Assembly: GCF_000757385.1 (NCBI RefSeq)
Contig: NZ_JRHH01000006.1
Location: forward strand, 215,758 to 279,757
Direction: 5' to 3'
Length of the DNA stretch: 64,000 nucleotides
Origin: Flavobacterium aquatile LMG 4008 = ATCC 11947
GTDB taxonomy: Bacteria; Bacteroidota; Bacteroidia; Flavobacteriales; Flavobacteriaceae
Position 1 is the stretch's first letter; each line of letters opens with the position of its first letter. The notes beneath the pieces are model-generated. The model ran no database searches and had not been told where the DNA came from. It saw only the letters and a program-made list of their open reading frames with translations. Shown here piece by piece: positions 1-8,601 of the stretch. Both the position numbers and the translations under genes were made by a program.

Positions 1-2
1 TT

Positions 3-500
3 TTCAATACCAACATAATTGGTTTGGTAATTAATCGATATGGTTTTGAAACAAAATTTATTTTATCTATTCTTTCAAGTAGATATTGTTTTCATAATTT
101 TTATTTAAATTTTATAAAAGGAAGTGAAGAAACCAAAATTATAACATTATCTGAAATAAGGTCAATTGAAATACCTGTAATTTCTATAGAAAAACAACAA
201 CCATTTGTTATTGTTACTGATTATATTTTAAATTCTAATAACAATAAGGAAGCAAAATTGTTTTTTGAACGTCTACTTGATGCAATGGTATATGAATTGT
301 ATTTTGAAAGTCAGTTTCAAGCATTTGACATTAAAATCTCAGATTACTTAAATGAAATACCTCAGATTGAATTAGAGCTTAATAATTCATCCATTGATTC
401 TATTTATAAGAAATTAAGTAGTCCAAATAATGATTTAAATATTAGTTTATTGAAAATCCTAAATATGAAAGAAGTAATAAATATTGAAAATAATTTTTAA
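3..500 (+). CDS. C-terminal end of an Eco57I-like restriction-modification protein (partial)
   Basis: The frame is open from the window edge, so only about the last 165 codons are visible; the TTG at 24 is merely the first possible start in the window. The segment containing DAMVYELYF, preceded by a region with conserved IxxIxIP and followed by a short helical tail, resembles the C-terminal end of Eco57I/TaqI-like type IIG enzymes, where a target-recognition domain closes with a similar MVYxLY motif. The stop lies 15 nt before the ATG of an AAA ATPase, so the two are probably one operon. The methylase and nuclease motifs would lie outside the window, so the family call rests on the tail only. 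Confidence 0.45.
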   Translation, partial: FNTNIIGLVINRYGFETKFILSILSSRYCFHNFYLNFIKGSEETKIITLSEIRSIEIPVISIEKQQPFVIVTDYILNSNNNKEAKLFFERLLDAMVYELYFESQFQAFDIKISDYLNEIPQIELELNNSSIDSIYKKLSSPNNDLNISLLKILNMKEVINIENNF

Positions 501-515
501 AATATTTAGATTAAG

Positions 516-2411
516 ATGACAAAACGTATTGTATCATTAGCAATTAATAATTGTAGAGCATATTGTAGTAGGTATGATGCGTTGACATTGCCAAATGGAG
601 AGAATGTTCTAATTTATGGTGAAAATGGAAGTGGTAAAAGTTCTTTGTATAAAGCAATGAATAACTATTTTGCCAAATCTACTAAGTTGGCATTACCATT
701 TGTAAAGAATAGATATTTATCCCATTTAGATGGAGAAATCAAAATAACTTTTTCAGAATTTAGCAATACTCCATTTCAACTTTTACCAGGTACAGAGGAG
801 GAGTACACATTTGGTAGTGTCACGTCCGATAATAATATTGAATTTATTCAAACTGCATCACTAGTGAAAGGTTTTTTAGATTATACAGACCTTTTGAAAG
901 TTTATTTACACAAAGAAGAACGACCTAATCTATTCGATTTAATAGTCTTTTCTCTTTTAGGAAATCATATACCACTAGCTAGTGGTGGGAATTTTAAATT
1001 CAAAGAAAAATGGGATCAATTACAAAATGATTTAACAGTAAGAGCATATACTAGAAATGATAGATGTCATAAAAATGCAGCAATTGAGTTACCCAATTAT
1101 GAGATTCATCTTAGGTCAACTTTAGATTCAGTATTTAATGAATTAAATCGCTTATTAAACTTATATTTTACAGATTTTAATATTCAACTTAATTATGTTC
1201 TTCTCCCATTGGACTTTAATTATGAAAATTACAAAGTTGATTGGTACACGACGGCAGATTTGCGTTTAGATATAATTAAAGACGGAGTAAGTATTCTTGG
1301 TGATTATAGTGACTTTCTTAATGAGGCTAGGTTATCTGCAATTGCAATTTGCTTATATTTAGCTTCATTGTTGCAAAACCCGACGAATGTGGATTTAAAA
1401 ATATTATTTCTTGATGATGTCTTTATTGGATTAGATGCTGGTAATCGTATTCCTATCTTAAACATATTACGTGCTGAATTTTCTGGTTTTCAAAAATTTA
1501 TCTCAACTTACGATAGACATTGGTTTGAATTAGCAAAGAGACAGTTTGAAATTCATGATGACAAATCTTGGTCAACACTTGAAATTTATGTGGGAACAGA
1601 AACGGTTAATCACAATCTAATATCAAAACCTATACTAGTAAAAGGAGCTACAAATTATGAGAAAGCAGTTCAATATCTTCACGATAAAGTTCGCCCAGAC
1701 TATCCCGCAGCAACCAACTATTTTCGAAAATCTGTTGAGGAATTGATTCAGGATTTAGTACCTGAATATGAATTAGTAGATGCTGATAACACTCAAATTG
1801 CAGATTATAAATTAACTTTATTGCTTTCAAAAACAAAAAATTTTTTGGAAAAAATTAATGCTGATGTTACAGATATTACTGCAATTATTGGGCTACTGCA
1901 TAATTTAATTCATCCTCTTTCACATCATGAAATTACATCGCCAATCTATAAAAACGAACTACTTATACTGGAAAATGCCATTCCGAATCTTAGACAGTTA
2001 CTAATAAACTTGGATATTAGTAATAACTATAGATGTGTACTCGAACATGGCAAAAGCATCAGGATTACCATGACTGTTAATTCAGCAGTAAATCATTTTA
2101 CCTATTACGAGCTAAAATTAAAAGAATCCGTTATTTTAAGTAGAAATGGAGGAGCACCTAGTTTATCCAATTCAAAATGTTTTACTGAAAGATGTCATGG
2201 AACAAATAATGGTGTGCCAATACCATCTTTTAGCCCTTCAAAAAGTGATGCTCGATTTAACTATAATTCTTTAGAATCTGCTTCAGAATCAATTTATAAT
2301 TTTTTGCAAGCCAATGGACCTGCTTTCGTAAAAGGAGTAAATTATCTTAATGGAATTGAATACCATAATGGTACTAATTGGGTTTCAATTATACCTCTTA
2401 CAGTTTGGTAA
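516..2411 (+). CDS. AAA family (SMC/RecF-like) ATPase linked to a restriction-modification gene
   Basis: The protein has 631 residues. A Walker A motif GENGSGKSS is at residues 35-43 and a Walker B-like stretch LKILFLDDVFIGLD starts near 294, with about 250 residues between them, typical of ABC-type ATPases that act on DNA. Residues ~385-480 are helical and contain LIHPLSHH, a pattern seen in C-terminal accessory domains of defence ATPases. It starts 15 nt after the restriction-modification tail, so it is probably co-expressed with it. A role as an ATP-dependent partner or an independent anti-phage gene is inference; the last 130 residues match nothing I recognise. Confidence 0.6.
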   Translation: MTKRIVSLAINNCRAYCSRYDALTLPNGENVLIYGENGSGKSSLYKAMNNYFAKSTKLALPFVKNRYLSHLDGEIKITFSEFSNTPFQLLPGTEEEYTFGSVTSDNNIEFIQTASLVKGFLDYTDLLKVYLHKEERPNLFDLIVFSLLGNHIPLASGGNFKFKEKWDQLQNDLTVRAYTRNDRCHKNAAIELPNYEIHLRSTLDSVFNELNRLLNLYFTDFNIQLNYVLLPLDFNYENYKVDWYTTADLRLDIIKDGVSILGDYSDFLNEARLSAIAICLYLASLLQNPTNVDLKILFLDDVFIGLDAGNRIPILNILRAEFSGFQKFISTYDRHWFELAKRQFEIHDDKSWSTLEIYVGTETVNHNLISKPILVKGATNYEKAVQYLHDKVRPDYPAATNYFRKSVEELIQDLVPEYELVDADNTQIADYKLTLLLSKTKNFLEKINADVTDITAIIGLLHNLIHPLSHHEITSPIYKNELLILENAIPNLRQLLINLDISNNYRCVLEHGKSIRITMTVNSAVNHFTYYELKLKESVILSRNGGAPSLSNSKCFTERCHGTNNGVPIPSFSPSKSDARFNYNSLESASESIYNFLQANGPAFVKGVNYLNGIEYHNGTNWVSIIPLTVW

Positions 2412-2536
2412 TAATTGAAAAACTATAAATGAAAATTCATCTACAAGGTTAAAACATTTAATTCAAAGTCTATCCCAAGGTTAATTGATATATTTCCAAA
2501 CGAAAGTACTTATAAATAAGTAGTCAAAATTGCATA

Positions 2537-2567
2537 AAAAAGCCTCTTAAAAAGAGGCTTATATATT
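2537..2567 (-). terminator. rho-independent terminator between convergent genes
   Basis: AAGCCTCTT at 2540-2548 pairs with AAGAGGCTT at 2552-2560. On the minus strand the stem is followed by a T-run, so it best serves the HAD gene ending at 2582; it may also stop the ATPase transcript. Confidence 0.8.
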
Positions 2568-2581
2568 GATTAACTTTTTAG

Positions 2582-3052
2582 TTAAGCATAAACTAATTCA
2601 GATTTCCTTAAAGTTTCAATAGCAGACAAAGCATCATCGTTAGTTAAACCCAACATTGGACTTGTGAGAACTAGCTTTTCTTTAATGTTACTTGGTAAAC
2701 CATTTAATGACTTATCATCATCAAGAATAACATAATCATTAATGCTCTTGTTTTTAAGTTGCCAGTTTAGAATCTCTTCCTTACGGGTCAAAAAAGTGGT
2801 ATTGTCTTCAAGCTTCCCAACAATAGATACATCAATACCTCTTTTCTTGAAAATTTTTCTCCATTGAGGTAAACTATATGTAGATTTATGAGATGTAGTT
2901 AAGACAATAGAAGCCCCAGTCTCCGAAATAATTCTTTGAAGACTTGAAACAGCTCTAGGGCTAAAACTTGAAAAACCATCGTCTAATCTCTCAACGGGTT
3001 TCCAAGAAGATGCTGAAAGCATTACACCATCTATGTCTAATAATATTAACAT
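2582..3052 (-). CDS. HAD-like phosphatase domain protein
   Basis: This 156-residue protein begins with LLDIDGV (Asp6 and Asp8 match HAD motif I, DxD), has TTSHK around residues 52-56 (motif II/III-like) and a late acidic ILDDDKSL (motif IV-like). The size and the early DIDGV motif resemble the small HAD domains found in Swiss-army-knife RNA-repair proteins and related stand-alone proteins. Substrate cannot be predicted. It is preceded by a ParB-like gene on the same strand, 66 nt away, and followed by a terminator. Confidence 0.6.
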   Translation of the reverse strand: MLILLDIDGVMLSASSWKPVERLDDGFSSFSPRAVSSLQRIISETGASIVLTTSHKSTYSLPQWRKIFKKRGIDVSIVGKLEDNTTFLTRKEEILNWQLKNKSINDYVILDDDKSLNGLPSNIKEKLVLTSPMLGLTNDDALSAIETLRKSELVYA

Positions 3053-3118
3053 GATACAAAGGTAATGTGTTATTCTTTAATAAAAAACATATTAAGTATT
3101 TTTTTAACTTACTGTTAA

Positions 3119-3457
3119 TCAGCCATACAATTCCTCATAACGCTGAATATCTGCGTCAGTATCATAGTCATTTGCTTCAACATCTAATTTCTTCCAGTCA
3201 AACCCTTCGGCAGATGGATTTTTCCCTCCTTTGGAAGTTTCAATTTCCAATCCTAAAATACTCATACAAATGTAGCGATGATGACCATCTGTAATAATTC
3301 CTTCATGGACTTTTATAGAACTAAATCTTTTACCTAGTTGTAATCTCCTATGGATTCTTTCAATTATTGGAAAACTAATTGCGCCTTGCCCAGGTTTAAG
3401 GTCAAAAGGTGCTTGTGCTAAAAATTTTTCGATTTCAGCCTTTGTGATATTAGCCAT
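3119..3457 (-). CDS. ParB/Srx-like domain small protein
   Basis: This is a 112-residue protein with the motif ITDGHHRYICMSILG, typical of the ParB/sulfiredoxin fold where a GxHR-like loop binds nucleotide. The preceding segment (PIIERIHRRLQLGKRF) would form the first helix of that fold. There is no HTH DNA-binding domain, so this is not a partitioning ParB. It lies upstream of the HAD gene on the minus strand and may be co-transcribed. The function is unknown. Confidence 0.5.
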   Translation of the reverse strand: MANITKAEIEKFLAQAPFDLKPGQGAISFPIIERIHRRLQLGKRFSSIKVHEGIITDGHHRYICMSILGLEIETSKGGKNPSAEGFDWKKLDVEANDYDTDADIQRYEELYG

Positions 3458-3755
3458 TGTAAAATGTAAATTATAAAAGGCAAACTTACTGAAATAATTA
3501 CAGTTTTAAAAAATATTCTATTTGCGATTTGCTACATATTTCGTAGTAAATCGCAAATGAAATATAAGCAAGTTCATCAACCAGTTCAATCATTGAACGA
3601 ATAAATTTAAGCTTTTTTGGTCAGTCATTTTTTTTCTTTATATTTGTAATGGATGGATTCGAAAATTTGCAAGTCAAAATTGAGGAGCAAAAGCGAGACC
3701 CTATTTAGGAATAGAAAATTAAAATTCTACATATCAACGTATTAAAGTCGGAATA

Positions 3756-3774
3756 CAATTCCCTCTTTCTCCGC
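3756..3774 (+). other. attL core of the integrative element
   Basis: The core CAATTCCCTCTTTCTCCGC here and CAAATCCCTCTTTCTCCGC at 39425-39443 match in 18 of 19 bases in direct orientation. The sequence looks like the 3' end of a tRNA-Ser gene (T-arm, acceptor strand TTTCTCC and discriminator G). No intact tRNA precedes it in the window, so the full gene is probably further left behind another insertion. The integrase gene starts 262 bp inside. Confidence 0.7.
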
Positions 3775-3796
3775 CAGTAGAAATACAAATGGTTAC

Positions 3797-3837
3797 AAAA
3801 CCCACTAAATTCAACGATTTAGTGGGTTTTTTCTTTT
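3797..3837 (+). terminator. rho-independent terminator just inside attL
   Basis: AACCCACTAAA at 3799-3809 pairs with TTTAGTGGGTT at 3818-3828, followed by a T-rich tract. It would insulate the element from transcription entering from the left. Confidence 0.8.
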
Positions 3838-3875
3838 ACGGATATATCAAATTATTCATTTAATCTCAAAGTTTT

Positions 3876-3923
3876 GGTGTCTTTCGAGGTGTCACTAAAT
3901 TATAAAAATTTAAGTGACACCTC
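3876..3923 (+). promoter_or_regulatory. arm-type recombinase site (left), with inverted repeat
   Basis: The 24-mer at 3876-3899 (GGTGTC, TTT, CGAGG, T, GTCACTAAA) matches 21 of 24 bases of the 24-mer at 39352-39375 near the other end, in the same orientation. Here its GAGGTGTCACT (3886-3896) is also mirrored by AGTGACACCTC at 3913-3923. Position just inside each att core fits arm-type sites bound by the integrase N-terminal domain or by an excisionase. Confidence 0.6.
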
Positions 3924-4036
3924 TTACAGAAAACCACCAGTACAGCAAGGTGTTCAACAACATATTCAAAATATGTACATCTTGTTTGTAATTATTAGAA
4001 ATTTTAAATTTAATAATAACTAAAAGGTTACCACTT

Positions 4037-5272
4037 ATGAACACTACTGTATCAGTTCTCTTTTACATAAAGAGATCAAAAGCCAACAACGAGGGCATTT
4101 GCCCAATTTATGCAAGAGTAACAATCCAATCCAAACGATTTGAGTTTAGCGCAAACAAGTATGTAAATCCCGAAAGATGGTTAGGAGAAGGCTCTAAAGT
4201 CAAGGGTACTAATGAAGAAGCTAGAACAATTAATAGCCATCTAGATTATTTAAAAAATCAAGTTTTGGAAGCTGAAAAAAGATTATTCAAAAAAGACATC
4301 AAAGTTACTTCGGAAAACTTAAAGAATGAATTGTTTAGAGCAACCGAAACTAAACGTATGCTAATTCCAATCTTCCAAGACCACAACAATAAAATCAAAG
4401 AACTGGTTGGCAAAGAATATGCACCAGGAACATTAGAACGTTACAAAACTTCGTTGAGCCATACTAAAGAATTTCTATTGTGGAAGTACAAAGTTTCAGA
4501 TATCGAGATAAACAAGATAGATCATGCTTTTGTAACCGATTATGAATTTTGGTTAAGAAGCGTTAGAAACTGCTCCAATAACACCGCAGTTAAATACATC
4601 AAGAACTTCAATAAAATAATAAAGCTTTGTCTGGCCAATGACTGGCTTGATAAAAATCCGTTTGCAAACTACAAATCGAAAGTTAAAGAAGTCGAGAGAG
4701 TTTATTTATCTGAAGAAGAAATTCAAAACATCATTGAAAAAGATTTCAAAACCGAAAGACTATCTCTTGTTCGCGATATCTTTCTTTTTAGCTGCTTTAC
4801 CGGATTGGCATACATTGATGTCAAAAATTTAACAAAGTCGCATGTAAGCCTAGGAATTGATGGTGAGAAGTGGATATTTACTCACAGACAGAAAACAGAA
4901 ACTGCTTCCAAAATTCCAATACTTCCATTTACACAAATGATTATTGATAAATATGCAGACCATCCACAAAATAACAATCAAGATAAACTACTTCCTATTT
5001 TGAGTAATCAAAAAATGAATACATATTTAAAAGAAATTGCAGGAGTTTGCGAAATCGAAAAAGAATTAACCTTTCACATTGCTCGACACACCTTTGCTAC
5101 TACTGTCACACTTACAAATGGCGTTCCTATTGAAAGTGTGAGTAAAATGCTTGGGCATAAAAATTTGAGAACTACACAACATTACGCTAAGGTTTTGGAT
5201 AGAAAAGTTAGTGATGATATGGCAATTCTAAAACAAAAACTGAAGTCACAAACAGTAGCAAAAAGTTCATAA
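4037..5272 (+). CDS. int: site-specific tyrosine recombinase (integrase)
   Basis: The protein has 411 residues with three regions: an arm-DNA-binding domain (about 1-100), a SAM-like core-binding domain (about 110-210) and a catalytic domain (220-400). Catalytic residues are visible as H347-IA-R350, H374 in LGHKN and the nucleophile Y383 in HYAKV, plus Lys286 in the beta-hairpin. The usual first arginine (TGLRxxD) is alanine: FTGLAYIDV at 254-262. Loss of that arginine is known in Bacteroides conjugative-transposon integrases of the IntDOT type. It is adjacent to attL and reads inward, as expected for the element's own integrase. Confidence 0.9.
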   Translation: MNTTVSVLFYIKRSKANNEGICPIYARVTIQSKRFEFSANKYVNPERWLGEGSKVKGTNEEARTINSHLDYLKNQVLEAEKRLFKKDIKVTSENLKNELFRATETKRMLIPIFQDHNNKIKELVGKEYAPGTLERYKTSLSHTKEFLLWKYKVSDIEINKIDHAFVTDYEFWLRSVRNCSNNTAVKYIKNFNKIIKLCLANDWLDKNPFANYKSKVKEVERVYLSEEEIQNIIEKDFKTERLSLVRDIFLFSCFTGLAYIDVKNLTKSHVSLGIDGEKWIFTHRQKTETASKIPILPFTQMIIDKYADHPQNNNQDKLLPILSNQKMNTYLKEIAGVCEIEKELTFHIARHTFATTVTLTNGVPIESVSKMLGHKNLRTTQHYAKVLDRKVSDDMAILKQKLKSQTVAKSS

Positions 5273-5422
5273 GCGTTAAATTCTTAATTCAAAAAACATA
5301 TCAAAATCATTAACAATTTGCGAGAGGACAAAATGTATAAAACATCGATGCAAATAGTATTGAAGAATCTATAATTATATTCTTTCTACATATCCAAAAA
5401 GTTTATTTAAAGTGATATAAAA

Positions 5423-5451
5423 TGTAACCTTCTGTTTGGGAAATCATCTAA
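5423..5451 (+). promoter_or_regulatory. ECF sigma-dependent promoter for the decarboxylase operon
   Basis: TGTAACC at 5423-5429, a 16-bp spacer and ATCTAA at 5446-5451 match the same pair of boxes in front of the sigma factor gene and of the DoxX gene. The -10 box ends 36 nt before the first ATG. Confidence 0.65.
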
Positions 5452-5487
5452 ATCTTGGTGTCCAGATATAACAACTACTAAAAATAC

Positions 5488-6153
5488 ATGCAAATGGGGT
5501 TCATTTTTCCTTATAAAGTCAAAGTCGTTAAAAAAAGATTTATTAGCGATAGAATTGTCAAGTTATCAATCGAGAGACCTTATAATTACGATTGCAAACT
5601 TGGTCAAGTTATCGATTTGAGTATTGATGCTCCGCAATTTGGGTTGGAGGTTGATACATTTACAATTATAGATGTAAGTGGGAATACTTTTTTCGATATA
5701 ATTGTAAAGAGTTGCCCCAATGATAGTAAAATTTCAGATTATCTTAGTATAATAAACACTAATGAAAGTATTTTTATATCTGATGCTTGGGACTCACAAG
5801 AATACAAAGGTCCAGGTTTGTTTATAGTAGAAAATATTTTCATAGCCCGAATCTTAAATATTTTGAAAAAAATTAGTCCAGACTCGATAAACATTTCAAA
5901 TCACAAACTTTTACTTTTTAATGAGACCAAAGCAGATGTTTTTTTTGATTCAGAAATGAAAAAAATTTTAGGCGCAAACTACAAGAACATTTACCACGGG
6001 AGCCAGTTCGATTACTATAGTCTACTTAAGAAGCGTGTATATAATTTAGATCAAGATATATTCATATGTGGAACTTATAAATTTGAAAAGAACATAATGG
6101 TTGCTCTACTAAATATTGGGTTTAATAAAGAACAAATACATACAGGGAAGTAA
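5488..6153 (+). CDS. degenerate ferredoxin-reductase-like protein
   Basis: With 221 residues it has the same length as the oxidoreductase at 14183-14848 and aligns along it (for example SDAWDSQEYKG here, SEAWDSYEYKG there). The cofactor motifs are lost: the flavin loop APFTLTS reads VDTFTIID, the nucleotide loop GSGITPF reads VENIFIAR, and CGPESF reads CGTYKF. The fold is probably kept without FAD or NAD(P)H binding, so a structural or regulatory role is more likely than catalysis. It overlaps the downstream decarboxylase by one base (TAATG), which implies coupled translation, and has its own ECF promoter. Confidence 0.6.
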   Translation: MQMGFIFPYKVKVVKKRFISDRIVKLSIERPYNYDCKLGQVIDLSIDAPQFGLEVDTFTIIDVSGNTFFDIIVKSCPNDSKISDYLSIINTNESIFISDAWDSQEYKGPGLFIVENIFIARILNILKKISPDSINISNHKLLLFNETKADVFFDSEMKKILGANYKNIYHGSQFDYYSLLKKRVYNLDQDIFICGTYKFEKNIMVALLNIGFNKEQIHTGK

Positions 6154-7589
6154 TGAAAATTAAAAAATTATTTTTATTAGAAGAATCGCCCAAGGAACGA
6201 AAGGAATTAGTAGATAAGACTTTAATTTTCGGCGAGCATTTCCTTAATAATTTGTCACATTTGAATGCATATAATGATCCATCTAAAAGCAATTTAAATA
6301 CGGATAGAAAGTTCGCCATTAATGAGAAATCATCTGGGATAGATGAAATTTTGTCCTTATTAGAGGAAGAATTATTGAGCCCAGGTTTAAATACTGCATC
6401 CGGAGCAAACATGGGATACATTCCAGGAGGTGGTATTTTCAGTTCCGCTCTTGGCGATTACATTGCTGCAATCTCCAATAAATATGCTGGGGTATTTTAT
6501 GCATCTCCTGGTGCCGTTAACATGGAAAATGAACTAATTCGATGGACAGCAGACCTTGTTGGTTATTCAAAGGGTTATGGCGGCAACCTAACTTCAGGGG
6601 GAAGTATAGCTAATCTTATAGCGCTCTTAACAGCAAAAAAAGCAAAAAATATAAATATTCGCAATATTGAAAGGACAGTTATATATTGTTCTCATCAATC
6701 ACATCATAGCATTCAAAGAGCCATAAATATTATTGGTCTTGAGGACTGCATTATTCGCTACATTGATATTGATTCAGAATTACGCATGAATACTGAAAAA
6801 CTTGAGAAACAGATTGTAGAGGATTTAAAAATTGATTTGAATCCTTTTTTAATTGTAGCAAATGCTGGGTCAACTGATGCTGGCATGATTGATCCTTTAT
6901 GTGATATCGGAAAAATTGCAACACAATATTCGTTATGGTTTCATATTGACGCTGCTTATGGAGGATTTTATCTTTTGACAAAGAGGGGGCAGAAAAGATT
7001 AAAAGGAATTTCTTTAGCGGATTCTATAATTATGGATCCTCATAAAAGTTTATTTCTACCTTACGGATCAGGTGTGGTTTTAGTAAAAAATATTAATAAT
7101 CTTATCAAAGCTAATCAGTACAGTGCAAATTATATGCAGGATGCCAATGAAGATTCCAATAGTTATTCACCTTCTCAGTTATCGCCCGAATTAAGCAAAC
7201 ACTTTAGAGGATTGAGAATGTGGTTACCATTAAAGCTCTACGGTCACAATACATTTGAACATTATTTAGACGAAAAACTGAACTTAGCAAGGTACTTTTA
7301 TTCTAATGTAAAAAAAATCGGTTTTGAGGTCGGTCCAAAACCGGATTTATCAATCGTTACTTTTAGATTTCTACCCAAAAACGGGAGTGCAGATGACCTC
7401 AACAGATTTATTATAAAAGAAATACAAAACAACGGAAAGGTTTTCATTTCAAGCACCACCATTAATGGAAACTTTACATTAAGAGCTGCAATTGTTTCCT
7501 TTAGGACTCATAAAATCGAAGTTGATTCATTATTGAATATCCTTAGTGAAATCCTAAACAAAAAAGATATAACTACACCTCTTCGATAA
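6153..7589 (+). CDS. PLP-dependent group II amino-acid decarboxylase
   Basis: This 478-residue protein has the group II decarboxylase hallmarks: HSSxQSHHS-like segment (CSHQSHHSIQRA), HIDAAYGGF, and MDPHKSLFLPYG with the PLP Schiff-base lysine at about residue 298. The family includes aromatic L-amino-acid, diaminobutyrate and related decarboxylases, giving an amine and CO2; the substrate cannot be fixed from sequence. Translation is coupled to the degenerate reductase-like protein upstream. It is the last gene of an ECF-controlled unit and converges with the outer-membrane protein gene at 7602. Confidence 0.8.
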   Translation: MKIKKLFLLEESPKERKELVDKTLIFGEHFLNNLSHLNAYNDPSKSNLNTDRKFAINEKSSGIDEILSLLEEELLSPGLNTASGANMGYIPGGGIFSSALGDYIAAISNKYAGVFYASPGAVNMENELIRWTADLVGYSKGYGGNLTSGGSIANLIALLTAKKAKNINIRNIERTVIYCSHQSHHSIQRAINIIGLEDCIIRYIDIDSELRMNTEKLEKQIVEDLKIDLNPFLIVANAGSTDAGMIDPLCDIGKIATQYSLWFHIDAAYGGFYLLTKRGQKRLKGISLADSIIMDPHKSLFLPYGSGVVLVKNINNLIKANQYSANYMQDANEDSNSYSPSQLSPELSKHFRGLRMWLPLKLYGHNTFEHYLDEKLNLARYFYSNVKKIGFEVGPKPDLSIVTFRFLPKNGSADDLNRFIIKEIQNNGKVFISSTTINGNFTLRAAIVSFRTHKIEVDSLLNILSEILNKKDITTPLR

Positions 7590-7601
7590 ATGACTGTTTT
7601 T

Positions 7602-8561
7602 TTAAAATGATTTAACAACTCCGATTCTTAACCTAATTCCAGCATCGTTTTGTTCTCCGTTCATATCTTGTATAATAGGCAATGAAAGAGTCAAAGGAAA
7701 ACTCCAACTGTCGTAGTTAAAATTCGTGCCTATATTTAGAAATCCTAGGTAATAGCCAGAATCTTCATCTACACTACCATCTTCTCGTATTTTATCTAGC
7801 CATTCACCATAATAACCACCGAATACAGTCCATCTGTAATTTGTTTCAATGATTTTATATTGAGTATCATTTGAAATTAAGTCCGCTTTCTTTTTTATTT
7901 CTTTTATTCTATAGGAAAATGTTACATTTTGAACTGATATATTTCCATAATAATTTCCTTTAAAACCATTCGTCGTGTATTTAAAAGTCCCATTGCCTTG
8001 AAGTGCTATATTGTTTTCCCATCGCTTTGAAAATAGCAGCCCGACCATTGGGTCAAATGAACCCGAACCAACCACAACGGTTGTATTGTCAAAATTCGAT
8101 CCTTTCTGAATTCCTGTTGGTAGTTCGAGACCTCCTTGTAGTGCAATGTTAAAGTTATTTTTTGAATAAGCATTAAAAGTTCCTATTACCATTAAATCTC
8201 CTAAACCATTGTCGTTACCGCTATCAGTGTGTAAAAAAACATAGGGAAGTGATGCAGCAATCGTAATTTTATCCGTAATGCCATATCGTACACCTAGAGA
8301 ATTCACAAAAATGCTTTTAAGTGGCGTTTCTTCGTCCTCTTCTATTCTGGCTTCCTCGATATGTTGACTTTTGATATTGATATTTCGATATTCTACATAG
8401 TCTTCTAATACTAATTGTCTTTTTTCGAGGGTTAATAATCCATTGTTGTTATTAAAACTGCCCGAAGAACCAGTTGCTGCACCTGCACAGCACGCACATT
8501 GACTATTAGCATAAGTTACAGAAAATAAGATAGTTATAAGTAATATTTTATATTTTTTCAT
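7602..8561 (-). CDS. outer-membrane beta-barrel protein of unknown cargo
   Basis: An ATG nine codons downstream of the longest ORF's start gives a clean signal peptide (MKKYKILLITILFSV, cleavage near NSQ), so I place the start at 8561. The mature N-terminus has a small Cys cluster CACCAGAATG, then alternating beta-strand patterns to a terminal phenylalanine, as in outer-membrane barrels of the phenol-degradation MetA-like type. It lies directly downstream of the cytochrome c synthase gene (13 nt from stop to the longest ORF start), suggesting a shared transcript and a role in metal or redox substrate passage; that is inference. Confidence 0.55.
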   Translation of the reverse strand: MKKYKILLITILFSVTYANSQCACCAGAATGSSGSFNNNNGLLTLEKRQLVLEDYVEYRNINIKSQHIEEARIEEDEETPLKSIFVNSLGVRYGITDKITIAASLPYVFLHTDSGNDNGLGDLMVIGTFNAYSKNNFNIALQGGLELPTGIQKGSNFDNTTVVVGSGSFDPMVGLLFSKRWENNIALQGNGTFKYTTNGFKGNYYGNISVQNVTFSYRIKEIKKKADLISNDTQYKIIETNYRWTVFGGYYGEWLDKIREDGSVDEDSGYYLGFLNIGTNFNYDSWSFPLTLSLPIIQDMNGEQNDAGIRLRIGVVKSF

Positions 8562-8601
8562 AGATTTTAGATTTATTTTAAAAAACAAAAAATTAATAAT
8601 T

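Noticed and set aside
3067..3294. Plus-strand frame of 75 codons
   Set aside because: It is antisense to the ParB-like gene and has no motif.
3684..3776. Possible tRNA-Ser at the left att core
   Set aside because: Only the acceptor strands partly pair (6 of 7); the T-arm, D-arm and anticodon arm do not form. Treated as an att remnant.
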